DNA of 64,000 bases from Onchocerca lupi. Lineage: Eukaryota; Nematoda; Chromadorea; Rhabditida; Onchocercidae. Made by a program: the position numbers and the translations under genes. Each line of letters begins with the position of its first letter. The stretch's first letter is position 1. Location: positions 62,001 through 126,000 of the forward strand of contig JAOVVO010000088.1 of NCBI GenBank assembly GCA_028564675.1, in the 5' to 3' direction. Positions 1 to 12,575 of this stretch are shown one piece after another. The notes below the pieces were generated by a model. That model was given only the letters and a program-made list of their open reading frames with translations, was not told the origin of the DNA and made no database searches.

Positions 1-627
1 TTTGAATACTTTGCAAATTTTGCAGGAGATTGAAAAAATTAAGGTAGTTATAAATAATGTAAAACAGTTTGTTAAAAAATGAGAAAATGAAGTAGTAAAT
101 ATCGCAAGCTTTGAAGTTTGACACATAACGAGAAAGTTTGTTTATTACCGATATTATTATTTAACTATCATCACTATAATCTAACATTCTTCAGAATTTA
201 ATTTCGAAAATTTCTCAGTAAATCATTTGGAATGTCACTTATTCTATTTTTCTCATTAATTTTATTTCCTTGTTTAAATTCCAGTCCAATGCGTCACTTT
301 TTCATGAAATTGACTTTTTTTTCTGTTTCTTCCTATTTTTCTAAAATTGAATTCTTTGCAAATTATCATATTCTTGGATAGTATTCTAAAATTGCGCTCT
401 TCACAAATTCAATATTTCCGCATCTAATATCCAATAATTAACTGCTTTATTTCCAATACATTTTGGAGCTTAAGAGAGACCAGGTATATGAAACTTTCGA
501 ACACACGACTATATTCAAGAATCCGATCAATATAACAATTACAGTGTTTTTCAGAAAGTGAATTTACTATTGTTAAAATTTGCTTTGTCTTTTTTCAACA
601 AAAATTTCATAAATTGGTTAAAAAAGC
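1..627. other. AT-rich intergenic DNA
   Basis: No open frame, RNA gene or repeat that I can support. It lies downstream of the minus-strand exon that ends at 628, so it should contain that gene's 3' UTR and poly(A) site, but I see no clear one. Confidence 0.5.
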
Positions 628-834
628 TTACAATTCAAACCGAATAGTAACGTCATCATCGTAGTTGTAACGGACTGGTACTGGATTAACAAATTCGATC
701 AGTTCACCTCGCCGACCGGTTGTCTCCACGTTTTCTGTGCTTCCAGATGGAGAACTACTGGCAAATTGATCATCTTCATTCAAGCACCCTTTAACTGCTA
801 TCCATTTGCAACAATATAATTTGTTGAATGTTTT
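628..834 (-). CDS. Last exon of a probable rhodopsin-type GPCR (partial)
   Basis: On the minus strand a TTTCAG acceptor (837-835) opens a 68-codon frame in phase 0 that closes with TAA at 628. The exon starts KTFNKLYCCKW. A basic/aromatic stretch followed by paired cysteines is what usually follows the seventh membrane helix of class A receptors (helix 8 with palmitoylation sites). The rest is a polar Ser/Asp/Glu-rich tail ending in TIRFEL, as expected of a cytoplasmic tail. I could not find the transmembrane exons, which should lie upstream on the minus strand, at higher coordinates. They may be far away across large introns or outside the window. Composition and codon use are clearly coding-like compared with the surroundings. 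The receptor assignment is inference from this short motif only; the exon could belong to another membrane protein. Confidence 0.4.
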   Translation of the reverse strand, partial: KTFNKLYCCKWIAVKGCLNEDDQFASSSPSGSTENVETTGRRGELIEFVNPVPVRYNYDDDVTIRFEL

Positions 835-857
835 CTGAAATTCAATCTGAATTTTGA

Positions 858-905
858 AAAATCCAATTTTCAAGGACTTTTGAAAGTCCTTGAAAACTGG
901 ATTTT
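858..905. repeat. Near-perfect 23-bp hairpin palindrome
   Basis: Left arm 858-880 and right arm 883-905 are reverse complements with one mismatch in 23, separated by 2 bases. It sits in the intron just upstream of the terminal exon at 628-834 (24 bases from the acceptor). It would form a long hairpin in RNA or a cruciform in DNA. Confidence 0.75.
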
Positions 906-1729
906 ACATCTTAATTTAATAAACTTAATTCAACAAACTGTGGCAATAAATTATATAGTCCTTCAGTATTCGAATGATGAAATTATTTTTGTATCTTATT
1001 AAAATAATGATGGATTTTTAAACAAATTAATAAACATGATTTCACGGAATTTCTTAAAGACTGGTGTTAAATAATCCAAATTAATTGACCTAATATAAAA
1101 CTAAAATGAACTACGGAGTAAGCATTTTTTTTTATTCTATTATTAGGAACGATCTATCAAATTATTATTTTTCTCTGTGATTTAGATAATTTCAATAATA
1201 TTATGATTGTGAAATCCTTAAGATGGATGGATTATCGAACATCATAATTTTAACTGGACATCACAAAAAGACCCATTGAATAGTAAAACGAGAATATATC
1301 TTATGTTTGTTTTTCGTAGTATCGTAACTACCACTCATAATTTTCGAGCATTGCAATTCTGTTTCAAAAAATCATAAGATAATTCATAGCTCTCTCTAAA
1401 GAAAAAGTTTTCTCAAAGACATACTTCGTTAATGCACTTCACTATTTATTTTCTTCTTCATCTATGTACTCATAACAATTAAACGATCTTTAATTCTCTG
1501 ATGCTATGAATTCAAATAATATTCTCTCTGACAATAACATGAATAACTTCTGCAAATTGTCCGACATTTTATTCATAATTAAGTTTGCTACTGGAATAGA
1601 GCTTCATGATAATAATCAGTCTTGCTTATAAGAAAACAACAATCAAATAAATCTATGTAAATAAAAATGTAAGTGTGAAAGTATTGTTATCACACAACGT
1701 TTCAAGTTGATTTGAAAACACTGCATTTA

Positions 1730-2470
1730 ATGCCTATTTTTTTAGCAGCTCCGTAAGGATAAACATGTTTCCCGCCAAAACACCCTAAGGACAAGCATAT
1801 TTCCCATCAAAACGCTCCAATTAACAGAGAAACAAAGTGAGATCAATCAATTACAAGGTGGAATGTTGGAGATCAGGAAAGAAGGAAGAGCCGAAAGGAT
1901 TTAAAAGGTTCGGATTTTGAAGCAGAATCAATTCAAGTTCGATAACAATTTCAGTTCAACAAACAGTTCAATTCGGAGTTTCTACATCGACACAACGACA
2001 ATTATACAACAACACAGCAAATCGACAGTCAAGAAATTCTATTTTTCTCTACAATTGTCAACGAAAAGAATAATCCAGTGATCAATTTGCTTGGATATTC
2101 TCAAATAATTTCGAGGACAATTCGAGTGCAATCGATCTGCTTTAGTTCATCCAAATACTGTCTCGCAAAAGATCAGACTAGATTTGTCGTACTCATGACG
2201 CGGAAGAAATGGGGCGATTTAAAAGACAAAAAACGGCTCAAATGCGAGTAGAAAGACGTGAAGTCCAAACTTAAAAAGTATATAAAAACATGCGTGTATT
2301 CGAATGTAACATTGTGTCAAAACTTCAAAGCAATAAGAACTTTCGGAACAAATATATATATAAGGCGCGTGTTTAAGAACTTTTGGAGGTTTAAGATTTT
2401 GAACAAACGAACATTGACATTTTTATTTATATAAACTAGTTGGAGTCAGCCACACGAAGCTGGTGACCCA
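1730..2470 (+). mobile_element. Possible degenerate BEL/Pao-type LTR
   Basis: The stretch is less AT-rich than its neighbours and carries parts expected of a retroelement long terminal repeat: a degenerate 32-bp tandem pair near 1757-1820, a TATATATATAAGG promoter-like box near 2354-2366, and at its right end CTGGTGACCC (2460-2469). That last sequence resembles the primer-binding-site leader I associate with BEL/Pao elements. No gag or pol frame follows, so at best it is a solo or broken LTR. The left boundary is not defined and I could not identify a target-site duplication. It could also be an unrelated promoter or UTR region. Confidence 0.25.
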
Positions 2471-2475
2471 TACAG

Positions 2476-2518
2476 ACTAGCTAATTGGCTACGCTCTGCG
2501 TGGTCGGGTATAGCTAGT
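2476..2518. repeat. Imperfect hairpin next to the LTR candidate
   Basis: ACTAGCTA at 2476-2483 is the exact reverse complement of TAGCTAGT at 2511-2518. Inside it CTACGC and GCGTGG can pair around a TCT loop. It could be a leader structure of the element to its left or an independent small structured RNA. Confidence 0.4.
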
Positions 2519-4749
2519 AAGTAAATCAAATGCTATGGAAATTCATAGTAGTGGCGTTACGTAATTACAAAAGAGGTCTTGTGACTTAAATAAAGTAATA
2601 TTGTGGCACTGAATTACTTTTGTTTTCAATAACTTCCTCTCTTCTAAATAAGTGAAAGTTGGTTACCTTGAAATAACTCCTGTGAAACTGATAGCAAATA
2701 TGAAGGTTGTATTCATTTATCGCATTCATTCTCTTTCACTGCAGAAGTCATCCGTTTGCAGCCATTTTCAACGTTGACATTGTTACTAAAAAATAAAAAC
2801 TGAGGATTGCAGTGAAAAATACAAATTTAGATGTGCTCAAATGGCGAAAGGATTACTCCAGTAATTTACCTCACTATACATATGCGGAACACATTTTCAT
2901 TCTAACTGAATGAGAGAAATCTTCGATTATTTCTTTAAAATTTCTGTTGTGCCATTTCCATCTTTCTCTTTCTCCTCCTTCATCTTTTGTATTCTGAAGT
3001 ACTACTACCTAATCAGAATAAAAAAATTTATGATCGGGTCATACAAATAGTGTCTGTCACAAATATCATTTTTTGTCAACACATATGGGCAAAACAGTTT
3101 CCGCATATGCTTCTTTATATCTGACAATATGCACGATTGCTTTTATTAATTTTTGGCTTGTGAAAAAACCTCATCTGAATCTGTAAAATCTCAGTACAAA
3201 TCGACAACAACACTCACTGATACCATTTGGATAGCATTTACTTTTTATTCACTTAATAATTTCAATTCCAAGAAATTATTTGAAATTATGATAGCTAAGA
3301 ATTTTGTCTACAATATCTTTTTCATAAAGGAATTTTATTGTTTTTAAAAAAGTCTATACTAGAATCTTAGATAAACTAGGATAAATTCAAATCGGATTTG
3401 ATAACAAAGTGAGAAATAGATTAGCATGAAGGAAGAACATTAAGTCTTAAATCAACTTTGCGCAACAAACATGGAGATAACGTTTTGGAGAGATTTCTCG
3501 AATTGCCATTTTAAAAAAAAAATAGGATTACTTTGCCATTCCCTTCATAAATTTATAAGACCAAGGTTATTCATTATCGATCTTTAAATTTCTGCTCCAA
3601 TATTCATATTGAAACCAATTTTTTAAAAACCAATTAAAATAAACAATTTTGGCATAAAAATAATGCTTAAATAATTTTTTTGGCAGCTTTCAAGTCAGAA
3701 ATTTACTTTCTATTTTTCTTCATTTTCTGAAATAATCTAACGAAATAGATAGCAATCAGCGAAGTTAAATCAATTTTAAAGAGAATTTCGTTTTTTAGGG
3801 AAGGAGAATAAAGGAACTTCGAAAGTTCTATGATATTAATCAGGCTTCCTTCTGACAGTCAAAGACTAGGAAAGAAGAGCAAGGGGAGGAGTGATAATAA
3901 AGAAAATCAAAGGGTTTTCAAAGTTTGGCAGTTATAAATATATGATTTTGGAAAGACATAACAATAATTGATCGATTTTTATGTTCAGTGAGGGACTAAC
4001 AAAGTATTTGGAATGGCTTGAAGACTTTGAATGAAATCTTTTCAGATAATTCTGTTGAACAATATATTATAGACGCATAGCAAAGTAGCGAACAAGAATG
4101 GAACAAATCCATACTTAAAGAGGCGGAAATGACCATAAAGATGAGAATGGACAATCAATGAACCATATAAAATCCTCACACTGGCTATTTCCATATATAT
4201 TTGAGAATCAATTGTTTTGAAAAATTTCATTTTTAATCAGAACTTGCTTTCTATTGTTTATTCGAATAATAATAAAAATGGTAGAATGAAGTTGTCAATC
4301 AATGCATAACCAGTTCATTGTTATTTATTTATTGCTATTAATTAATAAAGATTTAATTAATGACTTGTTTTTGAACAGACATTATAATGAAGCATAAAAA
4401 TACGTGGTAAAAGTTTGTGAATTCAGGCTAATAACTTATAATCCAAACAATGCGTAGAAAAGCTCTCTCTCAGGTATTTGAAGGTTGGACAAACATTACA
4501 TTAAGAAAATTGTGGAAAGTGAGAAAATATTGCTTTCCTGAAATTACTCAGTGTAACAAGATGGATCTGGAGGATTAGATTTAGTTTATAAGAAAGAAAC
4601 AGATTTATTTTTTACATAAGCACATTTTGTAGAAAAACCATAATCGAAAAGCTTTTCAAAATTTATTATTTATTAATTTTTATAAATAAATTGAATATTT
4701 TTATTTGATTTCACTTAATGCGAGTCACGGAAAAGAAGCATCAGAAGGT

Positions 4750-4816
4750 TTAATTTAATTTACATAATATTTTTATATTATGCAAATTAAATTAAATTTA
4801 CATAATATTTTTATGT
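4750..4816. repeat. Inverted plus direct AT-rich repeat
   Basis: AATTTAATTTACATAATAT is followed after a few bases by its near reverse complement (one mismatch), and AATTTACATAATATTTTTAT occurs twice as a direct repeat. This gives a hairpin with a duplicated arm. Confidence 0.6.
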
Positions 4817-5333
4817 ATAGTAAAAATCAGTTCTACTTAACAACTGATGACAAAACTTCAACTGCCAAAGACATATATCGCACTTTATTAGGTGTTAATA
4901 AAACAAAGTTGAAATTGTGATCAAATTTGAAATTAAATTGAAAAACTGAATATATTAACACAAAATAAATAAATAAAATTATTTTGGCGACTTTTTTCCA
5001 TTGTGATATAATATATATCAAAAAGTTCTCATAATTAACATCAATTCGGCTCCAATTCAATTGTGACATTCAAGTTCCATGATGAAAAATTAGACATACA
5101 TGCCACGGAGAAGAAATTCTGCAATAAAACAGTTTTCACATCTAAAAATAATATGTCACGATCACCAAATGAGAAAACCATCAGTAGGAGGGAACAATAT
5201 CTAAATGTGATGGTGAACAGTGAATGGCTTCAGATGAAGTATTTGCATTTTAAAAAATGAATAGAAATTGAACGTTGCCAATTGTACCGTATCCGTCGAG
5301 TTTTTTCACTTAGCATAATTGAATTATATAGTA

Positions 5334-5337
<4 letters not shown>

Positions 5338-5374
<37 letters not shown>
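5338..5374. repeat. (TA)n microsatellite
   Basis: An uninterrupted run of alternating T and A of about 36 bases. Confidence 0.9.
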
Positions 5375-5377
<3 letters not shown>

Positions 5378-8300
5378 TAAACATAATCCAAGTATACTAT
5401 AAATTCGTTATATAAAGTTATATATCGATCCTGCTAAATACGATTTATTCTACTCGAAATATAAAATGATTCAATGAAATTTAAATTTAGATTATAAATT
5501 TCATCTCTAGAAACCATCTAAAAATAGTACATCAGATCGCAAAAAGCAAATTATGATCTTTGTATCTGTAAAAAATTTTCTGCAAAATCACGTTACCTCA
5601 GCATAAAAAGTGGGTAATTTAAAGTTTTTAAAAATATGGTTGCGATTTTGCATGAGCACAAATGCTGTATGCCGAGACTTCAAATTCGAAACATGATAGA
5701 TAAATTTATCTGGGCATGATTAAGTTGAAGTTAGAAAGATTATTTAGAATGCTGGAAGTTTGAAATCACAAATGTGAAATAAAAGGAAAGTTAACATTAA
5801 AAACTGTAGCGATGAATTTGTAGGATGAATCTAATGTACATGAATCATCAATATTAGAACACGTTGAGATGTTAGAAAAGGATGGTGTATATTGAGAAAG
5901 AATAGTTGAAAAACTGATAGGAAATGGAATAATCATTTCTAATATCAATACCATCCTATTGCATGAGCACAGTTCAAACATTCAGTAATTACTTGCAGAA
6001 ATGTTAGCTCTTCAAAACGAAACAACGAATTATTTCTAATTGCAATTAGAAAAATTAGGCGAATTTGATCCATAATTGTGGGAAAATGTTAGTCAAAATA
6101 TTCTCGAAACGGACTAACACTCTGAAATATGGTAATTTTTGAGAATATTCAAGTTTCAATATCTTCATACGCATCTATTCGTGAAGTCTTGTACTTTTGC
6201 ACTAACATTCTCAACCAGTATTGCTTATATATTGATTTAAAGCATTTTGAACAAAATGCGTTTGTAATTTTCGATCATTAAGTTATTTTGAAGATTAAAA
6301 ATTCAATCGATAATAATCAGTCGCGGTGCTCTATATCTTTTATATGCTAAAATATCATATCAATGCTCTCTTGTCAAACTAAGCGAATAATGCAGTTTTG
6401 ATTGCCATAAGGATCAGCAGCAGTACTAAAACACTAAAAAATATCGATTTAACAAAAAATGACAAAATTATGTAGACTTTCCCATGACAAGTTGTGACTG
6501 TACAGTGCCAAGGCCAGCACTTTAGAGAAATCATTTAAGTTACAGAATATTTCAATTTCATTGGTCTTGTAATTCCTGAATTCGATGCATTCTGCACGAA
6601 AGGTCATCGAATAAAGAAATTTTAATTGGAAACAATTTTGACTTCACATTTTCTTTCGATTTCGAACAAGGAGAAAAATTACGAACGAGAAAAATGGTGA
6701 GCTTAGATAATTCCGGAAGCAAGAAATGGAATAATATTATTCCAATAGTAAGAAGATTATTTTCGACAAAACAAATCTGATTAGATTCGATTTTGTTTCT
6801 TGTAAAGATAATCGAACAGTAGAAAGTAAATTCTTATTGACACCAAACAATTTTCATACAAAGAAATCTTTCTAATCTCTCAGATATATCGGTCTGAATT
6901 TTGTTCCTGCCCGATTTTAAAGCAATTCTACATTAGCAGTATATTGCAAATTAATTTTTTTTTGAACTTTCCAGAAATTGTTTTCTATTGGCAATCGAAA
7001 GGATTGAAAAGGAACGAATGATTAATGACTTCTCTGCAAAATTAGAATATAGCATTAGCAACATATTATAAATTAATTGAGATTTGGAATGAAAGCCAAA
7101 AATTTCAATCAGATAAATTAAGGAACTATCAAGAAAGCAAACAGCTAAATGCTCAATTATATGACATTGTTAAGGAACAAAAATAGGTCTATTGGCTCAT
7201 TTCACTTTCATCAGCTTAAGAGTAAAAAGGAAAATTCGTCACACAGATGTGACAAAAAAGAATATCTTTTTTCTAAGTTTTAAAAAATGTGCAAAGAATG
7301 AAATGAAATGTGGAAAAAAGAATTAAGAATGGCGAATTAATTAAAAGACAGTCTAATCTATTTCCTACAAAAATATGATTTAACAAATAAAATAATCTCA
7401 AAAGAATTTCTTTTGAAGCGATTTCTTCAAAATTAATAAAGCAAAGAAACTTTTATTCATTGAAACCATGAGTAAACACAATTTATATAAGCAATTTCAT
7501 TCAGTTGCATAAGATACACCGTCATATGTTGACATATTCCATTTGTTACCACCAGCAATAAAAGTACTGTAGTTCAGAAGAAAGCATCCGTAATTAAAGA
7601 TTTGTAATAAGGAAAATAGGATTGAGGATTTGGTATTTAATTTCCAATAGATAATTCTTGCTAGAAGCAGGGAACTTAGCAGCATTGTCGTGTTTGATTT
7701 CCGAACAATTTATATTATTGTTTTTTTCCAAAAATGAAAGTTATGCAAATCTAAACTATTTTCACAACAGCTGAATCATTTAAATCTTTTACTCAATCTG
7801 AAGTTGTTTTTCACTGGCAAATAAATTACACAGAATAAATACTCTTATAACATTACATCTTGAGATATATCGAATTCGTCATCAGAATTATACAACCCAT
7901 GTCATACTTGATTAACAATCAAGGAAATGCACAAACTTAATTGTCAATGCATAAGAAATTTTTTTATATGTAGAACTTTAGTTAGCTCTTCCATCGAACA
8001 GCAAAAAACTGAAGTTTTCATGTGTACAATAATGTGAAATTCTTTTTTATAGTTTCAAATGTCGTTTGCTGATGACATTGCCGCATGCAGGACAAAAATG
8101 AAATGAACATCGAAAGGTACAGCTAAATAACTTACATTGCCATCGTTTTCGTACAATCGTTATAATTTGAGCCTAAAATTAACTATATAAATTCGATTTT
8201 TCAGACTTCGAGCATTTCAAGTGCTTATTTCGTTCTGCTGAACAAAATATTTGGATAGTATTACAATCTCAGATTCATGAATGCTACAAAAGTTTTCTGC

Positions 8301-10938
8301 ACTTTCAAATGTTGTTATAATATATGTGTCTAATTTTTCATACTTTATTGATTCAGAAGTTCAAATTTAAATTAAAGGATCATCTACAAATAGCGATATC
8401 TAAACTTACATTGCAAATAGGACATATAGTCTGGATAGGTTCGTTTCTTTCTTCTGAATTTCTGCTGCTTGATGCCTTCAGCTCTGACTTCAATAGGATG
8501 AATAGGAAATAATTAAAATATAAATTGCATTTGAAGTAAAATAGGAAGGATTGATTGAAAGTTTATAAGAAAAAAAGCATATTCATATAAATCTTGAAGG
8601 CAAAGATATCACTTAGACAGAAAATGAAGTTTAATTCAGATCAATCGATTTTCAACAATTTCAGTATATTTGTAACTCAAATTAGAAGACTAGCATGCTA
8701 ATCTTATCCGTTCACATCTTCCTTCCTACTCATACTCAGAGTTCGCGGAGGATGAAATTTCAATCGATAAAGAGTATCTTTCATAGTTGAAGTAAATCGA
8801 TAAATGTTAAACAAAGTAAAGCTATGGATGGAAATGAATGAAAAGAGGAATGGAAGTGAAAAATATTAACAAATGAAGACTAGTTGATTCATGTAGAAAT
8901 TAAAATAGAGCAGAGAAAAGTAAAATCGATATTTAAAAAAAAAAAAAAAAACATTCAGTAGCTATCAATGACACATTATTTCACAGCAGTATTCCACATT
9001 TTTTGTTCAGTATAACTCTGGAAATGTAAATTATGAATGCGAATTTAATGATTTTTGATAAATAATTGAAAGTAGAACTATCTGACTGAAATAGGGAGTA
9101 TAAATTAAAATGACCTTAGGATGATCTCTACTTTGCAGTAGATATTTTCCATTGAATTCGCTAAATTTAACTCGAAGAAACCGAAGTTTCGGCGGAATAA
9201 TAACATGAAAGGAGAGAAAGCACAAACAGCATCTTACAGGATTAAAATATATGCTTTTGGTAAACAGAGTTTTGTGATTGAGATCAAACAAAATTGGAAG
9301 TGTAAAATATTGTGATTTGCAAGCTATTTATTGTTATTCATTATTACAATAAGGAAACATTTAAGATTGAAACTAAATTTTTACGTTGAAACATTAAAAA
9401 TTCCAATTTAAACACATTTTCCAAAATAGATAAGTAAGTCCTCATATGCAAAAGCAGAAAAAAATTAGGCTACGAACATTTAAAAGAAATATAATTCATT
9501 CAACGATAAATTTGTTCAAAAAATGCTGCAAAAATTTGCCCAAAATCAATCGATAAACTAATTCATGCTCGCCTTCCACACTTCGTAGGTAAAATAATTG
9601 AACAAAAATTTCTGATCGGCCACCAAACATTAACTGATAGTTAAATCAGAAATTATCATTCCTGTCGAATTAAACAATGCTAATAGTGAAAACTTTTTAA
9701 ATTGGAAAAGATTCCACTGAAAGTATCAATAATTAATTAATGATATTTAAGAGGCTGGATGATCAACTGAAGTTTTCAAAGCAGTTTTTTCAAGATTCAA
9801 AAAAATTTTTGCAGTATTTGAAGAAGTTTAAAGAAACGAATCCGATCAGCTGTTTCTGCAACTAATAAACATGGAGAAGTCATCTGACGTCCTTCAATGT
9901 GAAAGTAACTTATGATTTGAATAAATTTATGTAAATGCGGAAGAAATATCGATTAGAAGCAAAAGTAATTAAGTATTTTTGAAAAATTAGCTGACAGATT
10001 AAGTTTGCAAATTCAAAGAGGAAGTTCTGCTGTATTATGGATATCTATCATTGTTATCATTATCAGTACTTATCACATTTGGTTGTGTGGAAGTTTCGGA
10101 GCGGTGATGAACATATGTTTTAGTCGCATCACACACGGAGAACAACCCACAATTACTTTCGCGCTTTTCTACCATCCCAACAATTATGAAATACCATCAC
10201 TGGGAATCAACTCTGCGCTGAGAAGTCGATCCAACGTCCTTCAACTCTTGAAACAGAAGCATAACAACTGAACCACAAGGAATGCTGACGCCACTCAATA
10301 CAATCCTTTATAAATGGATGATCATTGAATTTTCTATTTGAAATTTTAGAATTATTTTCAAATCACAACACTTATTTCATGTTCGTATCTTTATCTCTCT
10401 CTATGTTAACAGTTAAAGTTATCAAATCGATCTCGAAGTGCTGTTTAGATCAAAACTGGATGACTTCAAATTTAAAGTGTAAAAAAAGTAGCTGAACTGC
10501 GACATATAATTATGATTTATAATTAAAATTTAATTACAAATATGTATTAGCGTCACATATTAGCATGACAGTGAACTTGCCTTATCGACTTGCTTTCACA
10601 TTTAGATATTTTTCCTTATGCTGTTTGCTAACAATTATTTCATTTAGCATGAAATTACTTCAAAGTGTTGAATTTCAACAAATCTGTTTTAACTAAAACG
10701 TTCAGAAATCTTCGTTTGGTTTTATATGTAGCGCGTTTTTGGCATTGTGTATCTAATAGGTGAAGATAATCCGCTCTAAACTGTCCAGGTGATGATGATG
10801 TGCTTACCTGCAATCAAACAATCTTTTTCGCATTTATTTGTTCTTTGACAACAAACATAAAGCAGTGGTGGGCTATCCTTATCTAGCATTCATTTGGTCT
10901 GAACGATAAACGAAGAGGATGGAAAGTCTGTGACATCG

Positions 10939-10954
10939 TTATCACTAGTGATAA
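10939..10954. promoter_or_regulatory. 16-bp palindrome of two GATA-factor sites
   Basis: TTATCACTAGTGATAA is a perfect palindrome presenting two inverted GATA motifs, flanked by further GATAAG-like sequence. Such pairs are good sites for nematode GATA factors. No gene is recognised within several kb, so its target is unknown and chance cannot be excluded. Confidence 0.3.
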
Positions 10955-11425
10955 GAGTCACTGCCATGCGTTCCGCAAGCAATTCATTTTAATAAAACGA
11001 AGCAGCGCATATAAATCTTCACCTTTCTTTTCTTTTTTCTTCTTCACATAAATTTTATTCATTGGCAAGTTTTTTTTTTTTTTTTTTTTCAAATTGTACC
11101 TTCATCAATTTGGAAGCTAATCATGAATTTGAGAATGATAAGCTTGCAGAACACTATCTTTATGTTTCCTGCTGAATTCAAGCGAAGCAGACAACTATCA
11201 GCTTATAAATATTGGGGTTAATCTAAATGTTTATTAAGCTGTCATATTAATGAATGATAAATTAATCAGGAGATACATAATCTTATCTTTATCACATTAA
11301 TGCAATAATGTGCCATTACTCTGAAAATTACAAAAAATGTGTAGTAGTTCGGTAATATCAGAATTTAGAATGAATATAATGATTTGACTAAGGTTAATGT
11401 ATATTTCTTCTATGCTTAATCTAAT

Positions 11426-11611
11426 ACTTTTCTTTTTCTTTTTTAACTTCTTAATTAGTAGAATACTTTCATTTGTCTTGTGGCATTTTGATTGATTGAT
11501 ATTAGTGATAAGAACCGAATATCCGATTCTTCCTTATCATTATAACAGAGATTATCTTATTTGCTGTATAGTATTCTACTAATCAAGAAGTTAAAAAAGA
11601 AAAAGAAAATG
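11426..11611. mobile_element. Foldback (MITE-like) inverted-repeat element
   Basis: Arms at 11426-11467 and 11570-11611 are reverse complements over about 41 bases with one or two mismatches. The roughly 100-base centre is itself partly self-complementary (GATAAGAA ... TTCTTCCTTATC). There is no coding capacity. A second nested pair (ACTTTCATTTGTC near 11465 and GACAAATGAAAGT near 11640) extends the structure. This is the architecture of a non-autonomous foldback transposon. No target-site duplication was verified. Confidence 0.5.
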
Positions 11612-12478
11612 TTGAATTGAATCAATTTATTGAAACTGGACAAATGAAAGTTATTATTCTTGAAGAGATTCAGTTTTACATTTTATTTTTAATTCAATCA
11701 TAATTGTCCGGAGTTCAAAATGTCTTTACAAACATGATAATTAAGAGAGTTGATGGATGCAATTTGAGAATTATTCTCTGATCTGTTTTGCTTAATTAAC
11801 CATAGTAGCAGAATCTGAGGTAATCACTGGAATAGTCTCCACATTCCTTTCCTATATGAAATTGTGATGAATTCTATCTAAATTAAAATTTCTGTCACTG
11901 TATTTCGATGCAAAATAAACGACAAAATAAAAAAGAATGAGAGATTGACAAGTCGACTGTTAATGATATCATTGATAAAGGGATAGTTCTAGAAATGATA
12001 ATATTCTTGTCAAGCTGGCAATGATCTCGTGTACTCGTAATATACGAGTTGATTGCGTTCAAGAGCCTCTTTCTCCGATCACCTTAGGGGAAAATTTACT
12101 TTGAAAAGTTAAAAGTTCATTTCAATGATATTATATAAGTCTTCTCATTTTCATAATATTTGCTATCTTTCATTTTGCCAAGTGTTATCTAAATAAAAGG
12201 ATATGTAAAGTACAGACTTTGTTTATTCCTAATTGCGAATACATCTTTTCACAATTTATACATGCATAAGTTAGGGGGAAAACAATAATTGCGTTTGTGT
12301 AAGATTTAATCCTATGTTAAGTAAGCAATGATGCAAATTATTTAGGAAAGCATTTGTAAGTAAATAATGTAGGAATGCATGTATTTCAGGTTGAGTACGT
12401 CGGATACTTATACGAGAAGAGCGGAAAGTACAAAACAGGCTGAAACTATGATATATGTAATATATAAATTTTAATTAG

Positions 12479-12575
12479 AATGATTTAGATTATTCACATA
12501 ATTTAGATTATTATTTAGATTATTTATTATTGATTTAGATTTAGATTACTTAGATTTAGAAAACGATTTAGATTA
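12479..12575. repeat. Irregular tandem repeat of TTTAGATTA
   Basis: About ten copies of (A)TTTAGATT(A) with variable spacing in under 100 bases. It is a decayed minisatellite and does not match the nematode telomere unit TTAGGC. Confidence 0.7.

Larger units (their letters stand above)
2520..10930. other. Long gene-poor AT-rich stretch
   Basis: I see no supported gene. The short open frames here (for example on the minus strand at 4042-4230, 5766-5981, 7497-7685 and 9031-9291, and on the plus strand at 10005-10271) have no family motif, no clear splice structure and a composition that fits chance. Notable content is the repeats listed separately. Unseen small exons of large-intron genes, such as the upstream exons of the receptor at 628-834, could lie here. 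Confidence 0.4.

Noticed and set aside
10005..10271. 88-residue plus-strand open frame with a hydrophobic segment
   Set aside because: It starts with a non-ATG codon, has no splice context or recognised motif, and one hydrophobic stretch is easily found by chance in AT-rich DNA.
12479..12575. Possible interstitial telomere repeat
   Set aside because: The unit TTTAGATTA does not match nematode TTAGGC and is irregularly spaced.
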